Source: Pseudomonadota bacterium (GTDB lineage Bacteria; Pseudomonadota; Gammaproteobacteria; Xanthomonadales; Xanthomonadaceae). From it: 35,669 bases of DNA. The stretch's first letter is position 1. Each line of letters opens with the position of its first letter. Location of the stretch: assembly GCA_963205495.1 (NCBI GenBank), contig CAUJIN010000036.1, positions 1-35,669 of the forward strand. The letters run 5' to 3'. The notes beneath the pieces are model-generated. The model ran no database searches and had not been told where the DNA came from. It worked only from the letters and a program-made list of their open reading frames with translations. The position numbers were made by a program, and so were the translations under genes. Positions 28,014 through 35,669 of the stretch are shown here, one piece after another.

Positions 28014-29379
28014 GGTCCGAAAACCGGGCGACGGCTGGACGTTCCGGCGCGATGCGATCCGGCGCTTCCGCTTCGTGCGGGCGGCGCTGGACGAAGCCAC
28101 CGGCCGCGTCGAGCTGGCCTACGCCTTCGACGATGGCCCCGAGCTGGTCGAAACGCTGGAGATTCCCGGCGCGCCGTTCGCGCTCGACGCGCCGCGCCGG
28201 CGCGCCGTGGACGCCGCCCTGCGGCTGCTGCACCTGATCGCCGGCGTGAGCTATTACAAGGCCGCGCTGCCGCCGGAAATCGTGGTGGAGGGCGGGGCGC
28301 CCGACGCCGCGCTCGCCGATCTTCTCGACTCGGTTTACGAAAACGGCCTGGGTGAATTCGCCTACCGCAACGGCCTGTCGCTGCGCGGGAAGATCCGTTT
28401 CCCACGAGGCGGCGAAAGCGTTCCGGCAGCGGCGCTCGGGCTTGCGCCGCGCGCCCTCACCGCGATCGGCGGCGGCAAGGATTCGCTGGTCAGCGTCGAG
28501 GCGCTGCGCGCGGCCGGCGTGGAACAGAGCCTCGCCTTCATCGGCAACTCGCCGCTGATCCGCGCCTGCGCCGAGCGCGCGGGGCTGCCGGTGGCGAATA
28601 TCGCGCGCCGGCTTGCGCCGGAGCTGTTCGAATTCAACGCCGCCGGCGCGTGGAACGGCCATATCCCCGTGACCGCGGTGAATTCGGCCATCCTCGTGCT
28701 CGCCGCGCTGCTGCGCGGGGATAACCAGGTGGTGTTCTCCAACGAGCGCTCGGCCAGCTACGGCAGCCTCATTCCCGGAACCGGCGAGGTCAACCACCAG
28801 TGGTCCAAGGGCTGGGAATTCGAACAGGGTTTCGCGCGCCACGTGCGCGAGCGGGTTGCCGCCGATCTTTCCTATTACTCGCTGCTGCGTCCGCTGTCCG
28901 AACTGGCGGTGGCTCGCCAGTTCGCGCGGCTGGACCGCTACGACGCGCATTTCTCCAGCTGCAACCGCAACTTCCACATCCTCGGCGAGCGCCCGGCGCA
29001 GCGCTGGTGCGGGCAGTGCCCGAAGTGCCGCTTCGTGTTCCTCGCGCTGGCACCCTTCCTGCCCAAGCCGCGCCTGACCGCGATCTTCGGGCGCAACCTG
29101 CTGGACGAGCCCGACCAGTCTGCGGGATTCGACGCGCTGATCGAGTACGGCGCGCACAAGCCCTTCGAGTGCGTGGGCGAGGGACACGAGGCGCGCGCCG
29201 CCTTCTTCGCGCTGGCAGAACGCCCGGTCTGGCGCGAGGATGCGCTGGTGCGCCGCTTCGCGCGTGAAATTGCCCCCGTCATTGGGGCAGAATCGCTCGA
29301 TGCGTTGCTCGCCCCGCAGGGCGAACACGGCATTCCCGAGGCGGTCTGGAAGCGCGTGAGTGAAACTTTCCGAACTTGA
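28006..29379 (+). CDS. murL: UDP-MurNAc-L-Ala-L-Glu epimerase MurL
   Basis: 457 residues. An ATP-pyrophosphatase-like loop, AIGGGKDS (153-160), and a cysteine cluster, C319 with C335, C338 and C341 in WCGQCPKC, are visible. [27 protein letters not shown] and the order with murD2 identify it as MurL. In Xanthomonas oryzae, MurL epimerises the terminal L-Glu of UDP-MurNAc-L-Ala-L-Glu to D-Glu in an ATP-dependent reaction, replacing glutamate racemase. The enzyme is cytoplasmic. Its start lies inside the lysAC end and its 3' end overlaps murD2 by 20 bases. The role of the cysteines in metal binding is my inference. Confidence 0.9.
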   Translation: MTEVRKPGDGWTFRRDAIRRFRFVRAALDEATGRVELAYAFDDGPELVETLEIPGAPFALDAPRRRAVDAALRLLHLIAGVSYYKAALPPEIVVEGGAPDAALADLLDSVYENGLGEFAYRNGLSLRGKIRFPRGGESVPAAALGLAPRALTAIGGGKDSLVSVEALRAAGVEQSLAFIGNSPLIRACAERAGLPVANIARRLAPELFEFNAAGAWNGHIPVTAVNSAILVLAALLRGDNQVVFSNERSASYGSLIPGTGEVNHQWSKGWEFEQGFARHVRERVAADLSYYSLLRPLSELAVARQFARLDRYDAHFSSCNRNFHILGERPAQRWCGQCPKCRFVFLALAPFLPKPRLTAIFGRNLLDEPDQSAGFDALIEYGAHKPFECVGEGHEARAAFFALAERPVWREDALVRRFAREIAPVIGAESLDALLAPQGEHGIPEAVWKRVSETFRT

Positions 29380-30799
29380 AGGCAAGCGGGTCGCTATCTG
29401 GGGCTACGGCCACGAAGGGCGATCCACGCTGGCAGCGCTGCGCTGGCGCCTGCCGCGCGTTCCGCTCGCGCTGCTGTGCAGCGCCTCGGAAGCTGCCGAG
29501 GCGATGGAGACGGCCGATCCCGCGCTCTACATCTTCACCGAGGAGGTGACGGCGGACCTCCTGGCGCGCTTCGACGTGGTGATCAAGTCGCCCGGCATCA
29601 GCCCCTACCACGGCGTCGCCGCGCAGGCGCTGGCGCGCGGCGTCACCTTCACCTCCGGCACCGCGCTGTGGTTTTCGGAAAATCCGGGCGCGCGGACGAT
29701 CTGCGTCACCGGCACCAAGGGCAAGAGCACCACCACGGCGCTGATCGCGCATCTGCTGCGCGCCGGCGGGGTGCGCACCGCCCTGGCCGGCAACATCGGC
29801 CTGCCGCTGCTTGAGCTGCTGGAGGCCGATCCACCCCCGCAGATCAACGTGGTGGAGCTTTCCAGCTACCAGACCCGCGACGCGGTGGCACCGGAAGTGG
29901 CGGTGGTGCTGAACCTGTTTCCCGAACACCTCGACTGGCACGGCAGCGAGGACCGCTACATCGCCGACAAGCTGGCGCTGGCGACCGTGGCCAATCCGAA
30001 ACATCTGGTGCTCAACGCCGCCGACGCGCGCCTGGCGAGCCTGGGGCGCAGCGCGGTGGTGCAGGGCAGCGCCTCGGAAACCCATCTGGAAGCGGAAGCC
30101 GGCGGCACCTATGCCGCGCGTCTGTGGTGGTTCAACGCGCGCCAGGGCTGGCACCTGCGCGGCAGCATGATCCATCGCGGCGAGGAAGAGGTGATGGACG
30201 CCGCCGGGCTGCCGCTGCCGGGCGCGCACAATCGCGGCAACCTGTGCGCGGCGCTGAGCGCCATCGAGGCGGCCGGCTACGATGCGCGCGCGCTGGCGCG
30301 CCACGCCATGAGCTTCCGCCCGTTGCCGCACCGGCTCCAGCCCATCGGCCACCGCGACGGACGCGAGTACGTCAACGATTCCATCAGCACCACCCCGCAC
30401 GCCTCGCTCGCGGCTCTGGATTGCCACGCCAACCGCCGCGTTGCCATCCTCGTGGGCGGCTACGATCGCGGCCTCGACTGGTCGGTGTTCTTCGAGCGCA
30501 TGAACCGCGAGCCGCCGCTGGCCGTCATCACCATGGGCCAGAACGGCCCGCAGATCTTCGAAGGACTGAAATTCGCCTCGCGCGGCGGTCGCTTCGGCCT
30601 GTTCCAGGCCCCCGACATGCCCGAGGCCGTCCGCATCGCCGAACAGGTGATCGGCGCCGACGGCGTGGTCCTGCTCTCGCCCGGCGCCCCCAGCTTCCCG
30701 CGCTACCGCAACTACATCGAACGCGGCCGCCACTTCGCCCAGGTCGCCGGCTTCGACCCCGACCAGATCAGCTCGATACCGGGGCTGGGGGTGGCGTGA
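29360..30799 (+). CDS. murD2: UDP-MurNAc-L-alanine--L-glutamate ligase MurD2
   Basis: 479-residue Mur ligase. The N-terminal Rossmann-like domain has [10 protein letters not shown] and KSPGIS (76-81). The central ATPase has TGTKGKSTT (117-125) with K122, then [17 protein letters not shown] and [13 protein letters not shown]. The C-terminal domain has [36 protein letters not shown] and [12 protein letters not shown]. Relative to MurD the pattern fits MurD2, which adds L-Glu rather than D-Glu to UDP-MurNAc-L-Ala; MurL then epimerises it. The start is GTG at 29360, overlapping the murL end by 20 bases. The pair is a complete two-step D-Glu module. Confidence 0.92.
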   Translation: MKLSELEGKRVAIWGYGHEGRSTLAALRWRLPRVPLALLCSASEAAEAMETADPALYIFTEEVTADLLARFDVVIKSPGISPYHGVAAQALARGVTFTSGTALWFSENPGARTICVTGTKGKSTTTALIAHLLRAGGVRTALAGNIGLPLLELLEADPPPQINVVELSSYQTRDAVAPEVAVVLNLFPEHLDWHGSEDRYIADKLALATVANPKHLVLNAADARLASLGRSAVVQGSASETHLEAEAGGTYAARLWWFNARQGWHLRGSMIHRGEEEVMDAAGLPLPGAHNRGNLCAALSAIEAAGYDARALARHAMSFRPLPHRLQPIGHRDGREYVNDSISTTPHASLAALDCHANRRVAILVGGYDRGLDWSVFFERMNREPPLAVITMGQNGPQIFEGLKFASRGGRFGLFQAPDMPEAVRIAEQVIGADGVVLLSPGAPSFPRYRNYIERGRHFAQVAGFDPDQISSIPGLGVA

Positions 30800-30813
30800 T
30801 ACCTTGATCTTGG

Positions 30814-30837
30814 CGAGACCTGCGGCTCGTGGTTTTT
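30814..30837 (+). terminator. Weak hairpin plus T-run after murD2
   Basis: cgag (30814-30817) pairs with ctcg (30826-30829), followed by tggttttt. The stem is only four bases, so this is a weak intrinsic terminator at best. It is the only candidate between murD2 and the rhs gene. Confidence 0.3.
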
Positions 30838-30911
30838 ACTGCGTGGAGAGGGTGTGCTGATGTATGCAGTTCGTACCAACCTATTTCCAGCGTTATTTGC
30901 ACGGATGTGAA

Positions 30912-30949
30912 ATGAAGATGTGGCGCAATTGGTGGATGGCTTTTTTTTT
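30912..30949 (+). other. Out-of-frame signal-peptide start and T9 tract of the rhs gene
   Basis: From ATG 30912 one reads MKMWRNWWMAFFF, a textbook charged-then-hydrophobic signal start, but the frame then leaves the rhs frame. The rhs frame (from GTG 30920) reads FFFLGCVGSQACAIS across the same bases. The junction is a run of nine T (30941-30949). One extra T would fuse them into MKMWRNWWMAFFFLGCVGSQ, a complete export signal. A slippery tract with variable length, ribosomal frameshifting, or a read error would each explain this. Confidence 0.6.
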
Positions 30950-33900
30950 CTGGGGTGCGTTGGTTCGCAGGCATGTGCAATATCGCCTGCCGATGATCCG
31001 TGGGAATTCTGCGCACGGTTATCCAGCATCACTTCGGCATGCTTCGACTCCTTGCAGGCGGCTGAGGAGTGGATCAGGCAGGAACCAACGACACCCAATG
31101 GGCGTAGGTTCCTCGAGCCCACTGGAGCGGTCGAGCTTGTTGGCGCAGCAGACAATCCATCCTGGATAAGGTATCACTACGCCGTCAAACCTAAGCCACC
31201 TCGCATCCATGCTGAAAATTACATCAGCGCCCTCAATATGGCCCCCACTTTCGGGGGCGTTGGGTGCGGTTGCATAAATGGCCCCACTCCGCATTGCGTC
31301 GAATTCGGAAGTTTCAATGGCTGCTTTCGAACTCCGCAAATGTGTTATGGCTGCAATCTCGAAGGTGGGGATATTTCTCCGCTCCGTCAAGCCATGGAAG
31401 ATTATTTTTCATCGACCAGAGGCCGATGTGGCGCAATCATTAAAAATGAAACTGAATACCCTGATCCAGCGAATAGTGTTAATCGCTCCGCTCGTTTCAA
31501 TGGCGTCGACTTCAACCAGTGGACGGGCGCACTCATCTATGACAATGATTTCGCACAAAATAGTAACGATCCCCGTCAACCATTCAGCAAGACGGTCGAC
31601 GTGCTCTATGGATATATGAATGGAGGGCAATGCCTGAATGTCGAGTTCAGGGGAACCATGCGAATCTCTCGCGAAGACCGTGTCGAATGCGATGAGGGTT
31701 TGAGGCCCGCTGTTGGAAACATCAACTCCCAAAACTACTACACCGACACCATCGGTTATGGCGACATCTGCCAAAGCCCCGTCACCGCCCACATCGACGC
31801 CCGCCAGATCCCCAGCGATCAGTGCAGCTACGGCAATCCCTGCAATCCCGGCAGCGGCGAGAAGGTGTGGGACGAGACGGACGCTTCCGGCGCAGTCCCA
31901 CTGGCACGCAGCTACAGCTCGCTTGCGCTGGGGCACAGCGATGCGCTGGGGCCCGGCTGGTCGTTCGGATATTCGGCCCGCCTGATCCTGCCCAAGCAGG
32001 CCGCGCTCCCCACCCACGTTCTGGCCGTGGACGCACGCGGCCGGGTGGAGCGCTACGATCGGGTTGGAACGAGTCCCGTCTATCGCTCCCGCAATAATCC
32101 CGGTCACCTGCTTACCCGTACCGACGGGCAGATCTGGCAGCTGGACGAAGCATCCAGCCGCAGCCTGGGCTTTCAGGCCTTCGATTCTTCGGCGCCCAAT
32201 TCCCCCGCTCTGGGCCGCCTGCTGTGGCAGCAGCCCGGCAAGGATCCTTCCCAGCGCCTGTCGCTGGATTACGCCACCGACACAACGATCACAGATACCG
32301 TGTTCGACGGCCTGGTCAAGGATCGCCTTGCCGCCGTCATCGACGCACGCGGCCGGCAGCTGGCGTTCACCTATTCCTACGTCAGTCACCAGCCCAACTG
32401 TGGCACTTCCAGCGCTAATCCGGCCTGCGGCGCGCTGCGGCTGGTGCGTGTGGAACTGCCCGATGGCGGCACATTGCGCTACGACTACGATGCCGAAGGC
32501 CGACTCGATCTGGTCACACAACCCGACAACACCGCACGCGCTTACCACTACAACGAACCCGATCACCTCTGCCCCACCGCGTTGCCCGGCGCCTGCGCCG
32601 GAGGAACCCTCCCCACCGGCGGCTTTCCGCACGCACTTACCGGCATCAGCGATATCGCCGACGTGCAGAACCCGCAGCCCGAGCGCTACGCCACGTATCA
32701 ATACGACCATCGCGGCCGGGTGATATCCAGCGAACACGCCGGCGGCGTGGATCGCCTGACTCTCGCCTATCCCGGAAACACCCAGGCCGTGCTGCGTTTC
32801 ACCCGCCCCGGCGGCGAGCTGATCCGCACCATCGACTACGGCATCCAATCCGGCGTGTTCCGCAAGGAAACCGGCTACGCCGAAACCGACACCTCCGGCA
32901 GCCCGATCCGCAGTTCGGCTTCTACGTTCGACAGCGAAGGCCGCACGCTTACCCGCACCGATCCGCAAGGCACTCTCACCCGCTACGAATACACCGGCGA
33001 CAACCTGCACCGCAGCGCGGTCATCGAAGCCGAAGGCGGGCCGGAACAACGCCGCACCGAAACCGACTGGGACAGCGCCCTCAACCGCATCACCGAAACC
33101 CGCACGAAAAACGCCGCTGGCAACGTAGTGGCACTGGAACGCACCACCTACAACACCCACGGCCAAACCACCGCCCGCTGCACCATCGACCCAGCCTCAC
33201 CGAACGCCAGCTACATATGCGGCAGTTCCACCAACGCCCCCACCGGCGTCCGCCAAACCCGATACACCCACTGCGATGCCGTGAACCCAGGCGCAGGCTG
33301 CCCCCTGCTCGGCCTGCTGCGCAGCATCGACGGCCCGCGCACCGACGCGGCCGATATCGCCACCTACGAATACCGCCTCGCCGATGCGCCCGGCTGCGAC
33401 ACCTCGCCCGCCACCTGCGCCTGGCGCAAGGGCGACCTGTGGAAGACCATCAATGCGCTGGGCCACGCGACCGAGATCGTGGCCTACGACGGCGCAGGCC
33501 GCGCGCTCGAATCCAAGGATGCCAACGGCGTCATCACGCAGTTCACCTACCACCCGCGCGGCTGGCTGGCCTCGCACACCGTGAAGGGCGCAACGACGGG
33601 CGAGGATGCCATCACCACCTTCACCTACACGCCCACCGGCGAAGTGTCGCGCATCACCCCGCCCGATGGCGATTTCCTCGACTACGAATACGATGACGCC
33701 CACCGCCTCGTCGCCATCGAAGACGCAGCGGGCAACCGCATCGAGTACACCCTCGATGCCGCCGGCAACCGCACCGCTGAAACCACGCAGGACGCCAGCG
33801 CTGCCGTCACCCGCCAGCTATCGCGCACCTACGACCTGCTCAACCGCCTGATCGAGCAGCGCGGCGCCCACAACCAGCCCACAAACTTCGCCTACGACGC

Positions 33901-35503
33901 CAACGGCAACCAGACCGGCACCGAGGATGCGCTCGGCATCCAAGCCGAACAGCATTTCGATCCGCTCGACCGCCTGCGCCAGACCGTGCAGGACGTCGGC
34001 GGCATCGAAGCGCAAACCGGATTCGAGTACGACCCGCTGGATCGGCTGACCCGCGTCACCGACCCCAAGGGCCTGGATACCGGGTACGCATACGACGGCC
34101 TCGGCAACCTGATCCAGTTGACCAGCCCCGATACCGGCATCACCACCTACGCCTACGACGCCGCCGGCAACCGCAGCAGCCAGACCGACGCGCGCGGCGT
34201 CACGGCGACCTACAGCCACGATGCCCTGAACCGGCTGACCGCGATCGCGTACCCGGACAGCGCGCTGAACGTGGCCTACCACTACGACGAAGCCAACGCC
34301 ATCACCGGCTGCGCCACCTCGTTCCCCAAGGGCCGCCTCACCCGCATGATCGACGCCAGCGGCACCACCGCGTACTGCCATGACCGGCGCGGCAATGTCG
34401 TCCAGAAACGCATCACCACCGGCGGAATCACCCGCACCCTGGGCCATGCCTACACCCCCGGCGACCGGGTCAGCGCCATCACCTATCCGGATGCCACGAA
34501 GATCAGCTATGGCCGCAACGCGCTCGGCCAGATCACCGCCATCAGCCAGGCGGGCCGCCCGGATACGCCCATCGTCACCTCCGCCACCTATCGCCCCTTC
34601 GGCCCCATTGCGCAGATCGGCTTTGCCGGCGGTGCCAGCCAGAGCTTCACCTACGACAACAACCACTGGCCCACCGCCATCGCCGGCACGGCGTTGGACC
34701 TGGACTACGTCCATGACGCACGCGGCAATATCGAGAGCATCACCGACGCGGTTCAAACCAGAAACTACGCCTACGACGCCCTCTCGCGCCTGACGCAAGT
34801 GCAGGACAGCAGCCTCAGCCTGGAAACCTTCACCTACGACGCCACCGGCAATCGACTGAGCAAACAGATCGGTGCCACCACGCAAACCTACGCTTACCCA
34901 CCCGACAGCCATCGGCTGACCGGCATTGATACCGGTACTCGTGGGTACGATGCCATGGGCAATCTCACGGCCCAGGGCAACCGCACCTTCGCCTACGGCG
35001 ACGACCAGCGCCTCAAGCAGTTCCAGATCAGCAGCCAGACCGAGGCGACCTACACCCACAACGGCAAAGGCGAGCGAGCACGCAAGGTGACGAACACGCA
35101 TAGCGTGCAGTTCATCTACGACGAACAGGGCCGGTTACTGGCGGAGTACCGCGCCGGCACACAGTTCCTGCCCCAGCTTCATCGTCTGTACGTGTGGCTG
35201 GACGACCGCCCGGTCGCCGTACAGCCGAAGGCCGGCAGCTACACCAACACCTGGCTGCACGTCCACACCGACCACCTGGGCACCCCGCGCGCCATCACCC
35301 TGCCCAAGCAGGGCAACCCCGCGATCTGGCGCTGGTCGCTGCAAGACAGTGCCTTCGGCGAGCACGCGCCGGAGCAAGACCCGGACGGCGACGGCGATCC
35401 CTTCACCTTCAACCTGCGCTATCCGGGGCAGTACTTCGATGCCGAATCGGGCCTGCATTACAACTACTTCCGGGACTATGAGCCGAATACCGGACCTGAT
35501 TAG
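30920..35503 (+). CDS. RHS/YD-repeat cell-surface protein, interrupted at the 3' end
   Basis: 1527 residues in one frame from GTG 30920; the natural start is more likely ATG 30912, put out of frame by a T9 tract. An N-terminal cysteine-rich region of about 300 residues is followed by a DUF6531-like entry (GSGEKVWDETDASGAVPLARSYSS). Many YD repeats then follow, such as YDYDAEGRLDLVTQPDN and YAYDAAGNRSSQTDARG. The core ends with VHTDHLGTPRAIT and LRYPGQYFDAESGLHYNYFRDYEPNTG. RHS cores continue there with GRY..SDPIGL and a variable tip; here PD and a stop follow, where an insertion sequence begins. RHS shells encapsulate toxins or act in contact; this tip is lost or lies beyond the window. No immunity gene is visible. 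Confidence 0.88.
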   Translation: MAQLVDGFFFLGCVGSQACAISPADDPWEFCARLSSITSACFDSLQAAEEWIRQEPTTPNGRRFLEPTGAVELVGAADNPSWIRYHYAVKPKPPRIHAENYISALNMAPTFGGVGCGCINGPTPHCVEFGSFNGCFRTPQMCYGCNLEGGDISPLRQAMEDYFSSTRGRCGAIIKNETEYPDPANSVNRSARFNGVDFNQWTGALIYDNDFAQNSNDPRQPFSKTVDVLYGYMNGGQCLNVEFRGTMRISREDRVECDEGLRPAVGNINSQNYYTDTIGYGDICQSPVTAHIDARQIPSDQCSYGNPCNPGSGEKVWDETDASGAVPLARSYSSLALGHSDALGPGWSFGYSARLILPKQAALPTHVLAVDARGRVERYDRVGTSPVYRSRNNPGHLLTRTDGQIWQLDEASSRSLGFQAFDSSAPNSPALGRLLWQQPGKDPSQRLSLDYATDTTITDTVFDGLVKDRLAAVIDARGRQLAFTYSYVSHQPNCGTSSANPACGALRLVRVELPDGGTLRYDYDAEGRLDLVTQPDNTARAYHYNEPDHLCPTALPGACAGGTLPTGGFPHALTGISDIADVQNPQPERYATYQYDHRGRVISSEHAGGVDRLTLAYPGNTQAVLRFTRPGGELIRTIDYGIQSGVFRKETGYAETDTSGSPIRSSASTFDSEGRTLTRTDPQGTLTRYEYTGDNLHRSAVIEAEGGPEQRRTETDWDSALNRITETRTKNAAGNVVALERTTYNTHGQTTARCTIDPASPNASYICGSSTNAPTGVRQTRYTHCDAVNPGAGCPLLGLLRSIDGPRTDAADIATYEYRLADAPGCDTSPATCAWRKGDLWKTINALGHATEIVAYDGAGRALESKDANGVITQFTYHPRGWLASHTVKGATTGEDAITTFTYTPTGEVSRITPPDGDFLDYEYDDAHRLVAIEDAAGNRIEYTLDAAGNRTAETTQDASAAVTRQLSRTYDLLNRLIEQRGAHNQPTNFAYDANGNQTGTEDALGIQAEQHFDPLDRLRQTVQDVGGIEAQTGFEYDPLDRLTRVTDPKGLDTGYAYDGLGNLIQLTSPDTGITTYAYDAAGNRSSQTDARGVTATYSHDALNRLTAIAYPDSALNVAYHYDEANAITGCATSFPKGRLTRMIDASGTTAYCHDRRGNVVQKRITTGGITRTLGHAYTPGDRVSAITYPDATKISYGRNALGQITAISQAGRPDTPIVTSATYRPFGPIAQIGFAGGASQSFTYDNNHWPTAIAGTALDLDYVHDARGNIESITDAVQTRNYAYDALSRLTQVQDSSLSLETFTYDATGNRLSKQIGATTQTYAYPPDSHRLTGIDTGTRGYDAMGNLTAQGNRTFAYGDDQRLKQFQISSQTEATYTHNGKGERARKVTNTHSVQFIYDEQGRLLAEYRAGTQFLPQLHRLYVWLDDRPVAVQPKAGSYTNTWLHVHTDHLGTPRAITLPKQGNPAIWRWSLQDSAFGEHAPEQDPDGDGDPFTFNLRYPGQYFDAESGLHYNYFRDYEPNTGPD

Positions 35504-35669
35504 CCCTGACCCTCAGCCAAGAAAATTGCTCGCCGCACGCAGAATCGGCTCAGGACAAGGCTTGCAGCGCATCAGCGCTGTTGCCAGTCGTGGAAGCATT
35601 TCGCGCAGGCGGAAGCGGCGATTGAAACGGTATGCGGCTTCGGCCAGGTAGCGACGCGCGTACTTGGCC
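35494..35669 (-). mobile_element. Right-edge insertion sequence, IS1595-type, partial
   Basis: The left end of the element is placed at about 35494, where the rhs frame departs from the expected RHS core. It is cut off by the window end. The 3' end of its transposase gene reads leftward toward rhs. The terminal inverted repeat and the target duplication cannot be confirmed with one end visible, so the exact boundary (35490-35512) is inferred. Confidence 0.65.
35513..35668 (-). CDS. IS1595-type transposase, C-terminal fragment
   Basis: The minus-strand frame, open to the window edge, gives 51 residues: AKYARRYLAEAAYRFNRR and FRLREMLPRLATALMRC, ending ILRAASNFLG and a stop at 35513-35515. The segment YLAEAxYRFNRRF near the C-terminus is typical of ISXO2-like DDE transposases of IS1595-family elements. 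The catalytic residues and N-terminal zinc ribbon would lie outside the window. It shows that a mobile element adjoins the broken rhs end. Confidence 0.75.
   Translation of the reverse strand, partial: AKYARRYLAEAAYRFNRRFRLREMLPRLATALMRCKPCPEPILRAASNFLG

Noticed and set aside
25800..28100. 766-codon minus-strand frame under lysAC
   Set aside because: Antisense to clear kinase and decarboxylase motifs; composition is shadow-like.
32400..35100. YD repeats as a tandem DNA repeat or CRISPR-like array
   Set aside because: The repetition is at protein level with variable spacing and diverged DNA; no identical repeat/spacer units are present.

Overview
This is a high-GC, densely packed chromosomal window. 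It most likely comes from a gammaproteobacterium of the Lysobacterales (Xanthomonadales). The main evidence is a fused aspartate kinase/diaminopimelate decarboxylase (25401-28013) followed directly by the MurL/MurD2 pair, the alternative D-glutamate route to peptidoglycan known from Xanthomonas. A REP-like hairpin after 1254 fits the same group.

Layout. 1-1261: end of a YbdL-type methionine aminotransferase and a YafV-type omega-amidase. 1423-2919: a 14-helix drug/proton antiporter. 3083-7068: three exported amidohydrolases in a row; the middle one has lost every recognisable metal ligand. 7215-8072: a DUF6159 membrane protein, closed by a strong hairpin shared with a convergent SDR gene (8118-8909). 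8949-12696 (minus): an operon of ECF sigma factor, probable membrane anti-sigma factor, YigZ and an ABC exporter; the first three genes are linked by ATGA overlaps. 12936-16893: rhomboid protease, GNAT acetyltransferase, RlmJ, SseA-type sulfurtransferase and enoyl-CoA isomerase. 16967-20206: a DUF4139 protein divergent from a PCuAC copper chaperone, then an EEP-family lipoprotein. 20243-23643 (minus): a second ECF sigma factor coupled to a Ser/Thr kinase with a TPR tail. 23827-25275: a glycine-zipper envelope protein and a class I glutamine amidotransferase. 25401-30799: lysAC-murL-murD2, three overlapping genes joining the diaminopimelate/lysine branch to D-glutamate incorporation. 30912-35503: a large RHS/YD-repeat surface protein. 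35504-35669: the end of an IS1595-type insertion sequence.

Most unusual points: (1) the rhs gene is damaged or switchable at both ends. A T9 tract puts an excellent signal peptide one base out of frame, and an IS1595-type element cuts the gene just before the place where RHS cores normally continue with GRY..DPxGL and a variable tip. (2) A metal-less amidohydrolase is translationally coupled to an intact one. (3) A near-identical 16-base dyad motif lies upstream of two unlinked genes (lysAC and the GNAT gene). (4) A REP-like element supplies the C-terminus of the omega-amidase.

No rRNA, tRNA or CRISPR array was seen. Apart from the edges, no gene-free stretch exceeds about 240 bases.
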